Shown here: positions 3,489 through 5,558 of the stretch, one piece after another
Position numbering within the stretch: the first letter of the stretch is position 1
Layout of the letters: every line of letters begins with the position of its first letter
From: Armatimonadota bacterium
GTDB taxonomy: Bacteria; Actinomycetota; Acidimicrobiia; Spongiisociales; UBA5794
DNA length: 5,558 nt
Assembly (NCBI GenBank): GCA_008501565.1
Contig: QQUL01000361.1
Location: 1 to 5,558 of the forward strand
Reading direction: 5' to 3'
Notes under the pieces: model-generated
Told to the model about the DNA's origin: nothing
The model's database searches: none
What the model saw: the letters and a program-made list of their open reading frames with translations, nothing else
Program-made: the position numbers and the translations under genes

Positions 3489-5558
3489 TTAGAAGGGAAT
3501 GAACACATCCGGAATGTCCGGGATGAATTTGTCGGCGTATTTTCTCCAATGATGCAGCTCAATTCTTGGCATAGGATCCCAGATCTTGATGATCGCACCA
3601 CCTGGAGAAGAAAGGTTGTCAAAGCACTCGGTCTTCATGAGGAGTGAACAATCGCAAAAGGGCATGGCGCCATACACGAACGCATTTGCCGGACAGCTAG
3701 CCTTCTTATATCGCTTCTTAGGACACACTTGCCTACAGGGGGAGCATTTTTCTTCGACCAACACCCATTCTGTGTAAGTGCATTTGTATTTCGTCTGGCC
3801 AAAGAAGTTTAAATCATCGGTGGGCTCGAGCCTGGCCTGTGAGTCTGAGTTCGTAGTGTAGAGGCAATAGCAGTCGGCGCTCTCTAGCCCAAATGGATCT
3901 GTGAGAACTGTGAATCGACCGGACACATATCCATAGAGGTTCATCGCGTCCGACCGTGTATGGTCTCGGAAGCCTAAGGTCGCGATGTCTGTTACGTGGG
4001 TGTGAGCTGAGGCAAACGATAGATAATCAGAGTCACCAGAGAACAAGGGGTCTCTGGTTATCCATGTGCCTAGGGAGGTGTTTGTTACTCGATTACGGGC
4101 GAGGAGCATATTGGTGTGAGCTAGTGTGCTGTATGCGGAATAGGAAACGCGATTGCCAACAGAGCTAGTGGCGCCGCGACCAAGGGTGAGGTCGGTTGCT
4201 GCGGTGCTGTCATTCTGATCGATGGTTCCGGATAGATTTACATCGTAGCGAACGTCATACCCAGCTGACCAATTGTCGATATTAGTTCGGTCACTACTAT
4301 CGGTAACACCATCGGAATCTGTGTCGCCCCGCGGGATGCCGAAGGAGTCACTGAAGCCTCGGTATGAATACCATTCCACCATATGTCCAGAGTCGCTTAT
4401 AATCGCGGACAAGTCCGAGTGTCGATTGTGTGAAAGAAAAGTCCGCGATTCGAGATCTTGGTCCGAGGCGTCGGTCCAGCTGGTATCTCTATCGCGATTG
4501 TTGCATATGGGGAGGTCGCTAAGCAGGGTATGTTCTGCAGCGAACCCACCTTTGTGTGACACGAACTCCTCCTTGGGATAGGTATCGCCACTGCGAATAG
4601 TCGCCACCCACTGCCACCGCTCGTTGAGCATCCGGTAGAACCAGGTGTCATTGGTGTCAACGTCGGAATCGTCGTCGGTATCCTCGTGCAGCGCGGTTAG
4701 GTGACCGAGGCCATTGTAGCGGTATTCCGCGATCAACGAGCTGTCAGACGCGTCCTTGATCTTCCGTAGCCGCCCAAAACCATCGTATTCGTACTCGTAT
4801 GATTCGGCGTCATCCGTCAGGTTGCCGAGGGCGTCGAACGTCAAAGTGAAGTCGTCTGTGCCGTTGTCGTCGGTGTCTCGTGCTGTCAGCTCGTTCGCCT
4901 TGTTGTGGGTTCGATCGTCGTTCGACTCGTCAGTGTCTACGAAATCCCCGTCTCCGTTCAGGTCCAGCTTAGCGACGCCCCAATTACCCACATGATCGAG
5001 GGTCCACTGCTGATCGCGCGTGCGGCTGGAAATACTCGATCCGCCCCAGGTTCCTTCTTCGGCGCGTGTGACTCTATCGAGATCGTCGATGTCGTAGCTG
5101 ACATCGAACCCCGTGTGGACGTTGTCCTCGACGACTGTGATGTTCCCATTGCGATCGTACGTGATATCCGTGTCGAAGAAGTCTCGATCAGTAGCAAGGT
5201 CCTTGGTCCACCGATCACTCGTGACTCGGTTGAATCGGTCCAGATCGGGATAATCTCCGGAAGTCGAGCCGTATTGCAGCCGAAAGACGTCAGGTACGTC
5301 GTAGGTCATGCCGACAACTCGGCCCTCGCCAAGGTAGTCGTATGCACAGAGCGACGTCGCGCCGTCCTTCACTTCTGTGATGCGGCTGACGTCATCGTCG
5401 TGGCTGTCCGTGGATTCGTACGAGTACGTGATGACGTTTCCTGACGGCAGCGTCATTCCGGTTCGGCGAAGCGTGTTGCGCCCGCCGGTCGCTTCGGCGT
5501 AGGTGTAGCTCACGCTGTACTCATCATCCGACCCAACAGCATCGACAGCGCTGCCCCG
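3489..5558 (-). CDS. RHS/YD-repeat protein, 5' end outside the window, with Cys-rich C-terminal tail
   Basis: The frame stays open to the window edge, so the start is missing; 689 residues are visible. Numbering here starts at the internal GTG at 5513 (residue 1). YD-type repeats appear at 92-128 (LDRFNRVTSD, ITYDRNGNITVV), 139-150 (SYDIDDLDRVTR) and 225-275 (LTFDALGNLT, YEYDGFGRLRKI, YRYNGLGHLTAL). Asp-rich, EF-hand-like inserts lie at 184-222, 277-289 and 396-435. The RHS core signature is LGTWITRDPL (481-490) and NLYGYV (525-530), ending DPFGLE (539-544). A 130-residue tail follows. RHS proteins form a large secreted or surface-exposed shell that carries a variable C-terminal domain, often toxic to neighbours. 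The core here is diverged: LGTW replaces the usual LGRW, the usual N-P before the final D-P is missing, and 34 residues separate RDPL from NLYGYV. The small membrane protein gene follows 54 bases downstream. Confidence 0.93.
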   Translation of the reverse strand, partial: RGSAVDAVGSDDEYSVSYTYAEATGGRNTLRRTGMTLPSGNVITYSYESTDSHDDDVSRITEVKDGATSLCAYDYLGEGRVVGMTYDVPDVFRLQYGSTSGDYPDLDRFNRVTSDRWTKDLATDRDFFDTDITYDRNGNITVVEDNVHTGFDVSYDIDDLDRVTRAEEGTWGGSSISSRTRDQQWTLDHVGNWGVAKLDLNGDGDFVDTDESNDDRTHNKANELTARDTDDNGTDDFTLTFDALGNLTDDAESYEYEYDGFGRLRKIKDASDSSLIAEYRYNGLGHLTALHEDTDDDSDVDTNDTWFYRMLNERWQWVATIRSGDTYPKEEFVSHKGGFAAEHTLLSDLPICNNRDRDTSWTDASDQDLESRTFLSHNRHSDLSAIISDSGHMVEWYSYRGFSDSFGIPRGDTDSDGVTDSSDRTNIDNWSAGYDVRYDVNLSGTIDQNDSTAATDLTLGRGATSSVGNRVSYSAYSTLAHTNMLLARNRVTNTSLGTWITRDPLFSGDSDYLSFASAHTHVTDIATLGFRDHTRSDAMNLYGYVSGRFTVLTDPFGLESADCYCLYTTNSDSQARLEPTDDLNFFGQTKYKCTYTEWVLVEEKCSPCRQVCPKKRYKKASCPANAFVYGAMPFCDCSLLMKTECFDNLSSPGGAIIKIWDPMPRIELHHWRKYADKFIPDIPDVFIPF
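3492..3881 (-). other. Cysteine-rich variable C-terminal domain of the RHS protein
   Basis: This covers residues 545-674, everything after the DPFGLE boundary. It contains ten cysteines at 548, 550, 578, 590, 593, 597, 607, 620, 622 and 630, including CYC, KCSPCRQVCPKK (589-600) and FCDC (619-622). It ends with a hydrophobic, Trp- and Pro-rich segment: IIKIWDPMPRIELHHWRKY (641-659), then IPDIPDVFIPF (664-674). The pattern suits a small secreted disulfide-bonded domain, or less likely a zinc-binding one. Sampled rows here are about 50% G+C against 55-60% in rows of the repeat region. I recognise no catalytic toxin family in it. Confidence 0.6.
4209..4328 (-). other. EF-hand/dockerin-like Asp-rich insert in the RHS protein
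   Basis: Residues 396-435 (numbered from the GTG at 5513) read GDTDSDGVTDSSD (396-408) and, 15 residues later, DVNLSGTIDQND (424-435). These are two calcium-loop-like motifs separated by a short helix with NW and GYDVRYD, the arrangement of a dockerin or EF-hand pair. Calcium binding would stiffen the shell or bind a partner outside the cell. The second loop has Ser in place of the usual third Asp, so its affinity may be lower. This style of insert is familiar from planctomycete RHS proteins. Confidence 0.55.

Noticed and set aside
4905..5444. 179-residue + strand frame opposite the RHS gene
   Set aside because: It is antisense to well-matched YD repeats. Its long Val/Arg/Ser content comes from the Asp-rich codons on the coding strand.

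Overview
The window looks like a chromosomal accessory region of a bacterium, probably a planctomycete (Phycisphaerae-like). This is inferred mainly from the style of the RHS protein: Asp-rich EF-hand or dockerin-like inserts between YD repeats, and few clear Shine-Dalgarno sites. Two gene sets converge on a long, mostly non-coding and partly decayed middle region.

Left part (28-1502, + strand): a compact three-gene operon. It encodes a GHKL-fold ATP-binding protein related to SpoIIAB-type anti-sigma kinases, then an overlapping STAS-like DUF4325 protein, then an unrecognised helical protein with a weakly hydrophobic N-terminus. The first two resemble a partner-switching pair (ATPase plus STAS-fold partner). 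The third may be their output or membrane anchor, which is inference only.

Middle part (1503-3179): no long intact gene. Rows 1921-2880 are clearly GC-richer (about two thirds G+C by hand count) than both flanks (about 50-58%). The minus strand there carries short stretches with strong G/C third-position bias: an 85-codon small ORF (2136-2393), a 61-residue gene apparently broken by two single-base shifts (2675-2862), and C-terminal-looking remnants, one of which resembles the end of a formylglycine-generating-enzyme (SUMF1) domain (1639-1899). Three perfect inverted repeats (1869-1890, 2563-2633, 3003-3030) and one near-perfect hairpin (1573-1595) are also present.

Right part (3180-5558, - strand): the 3' portion of an RHS/YD-repeat protein whose 5' end lies beyond the window. 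It has YD repeats, an RHS core motif and a 130-residue cysteine-rich C-terminal tail. A small two-helix membrane protein follows 54 bases downstream. That order is the usual layout of a polymorphic toxin with its immunity gene, though neither the toxin activity nor the immunity role can be shown from sequence alone.
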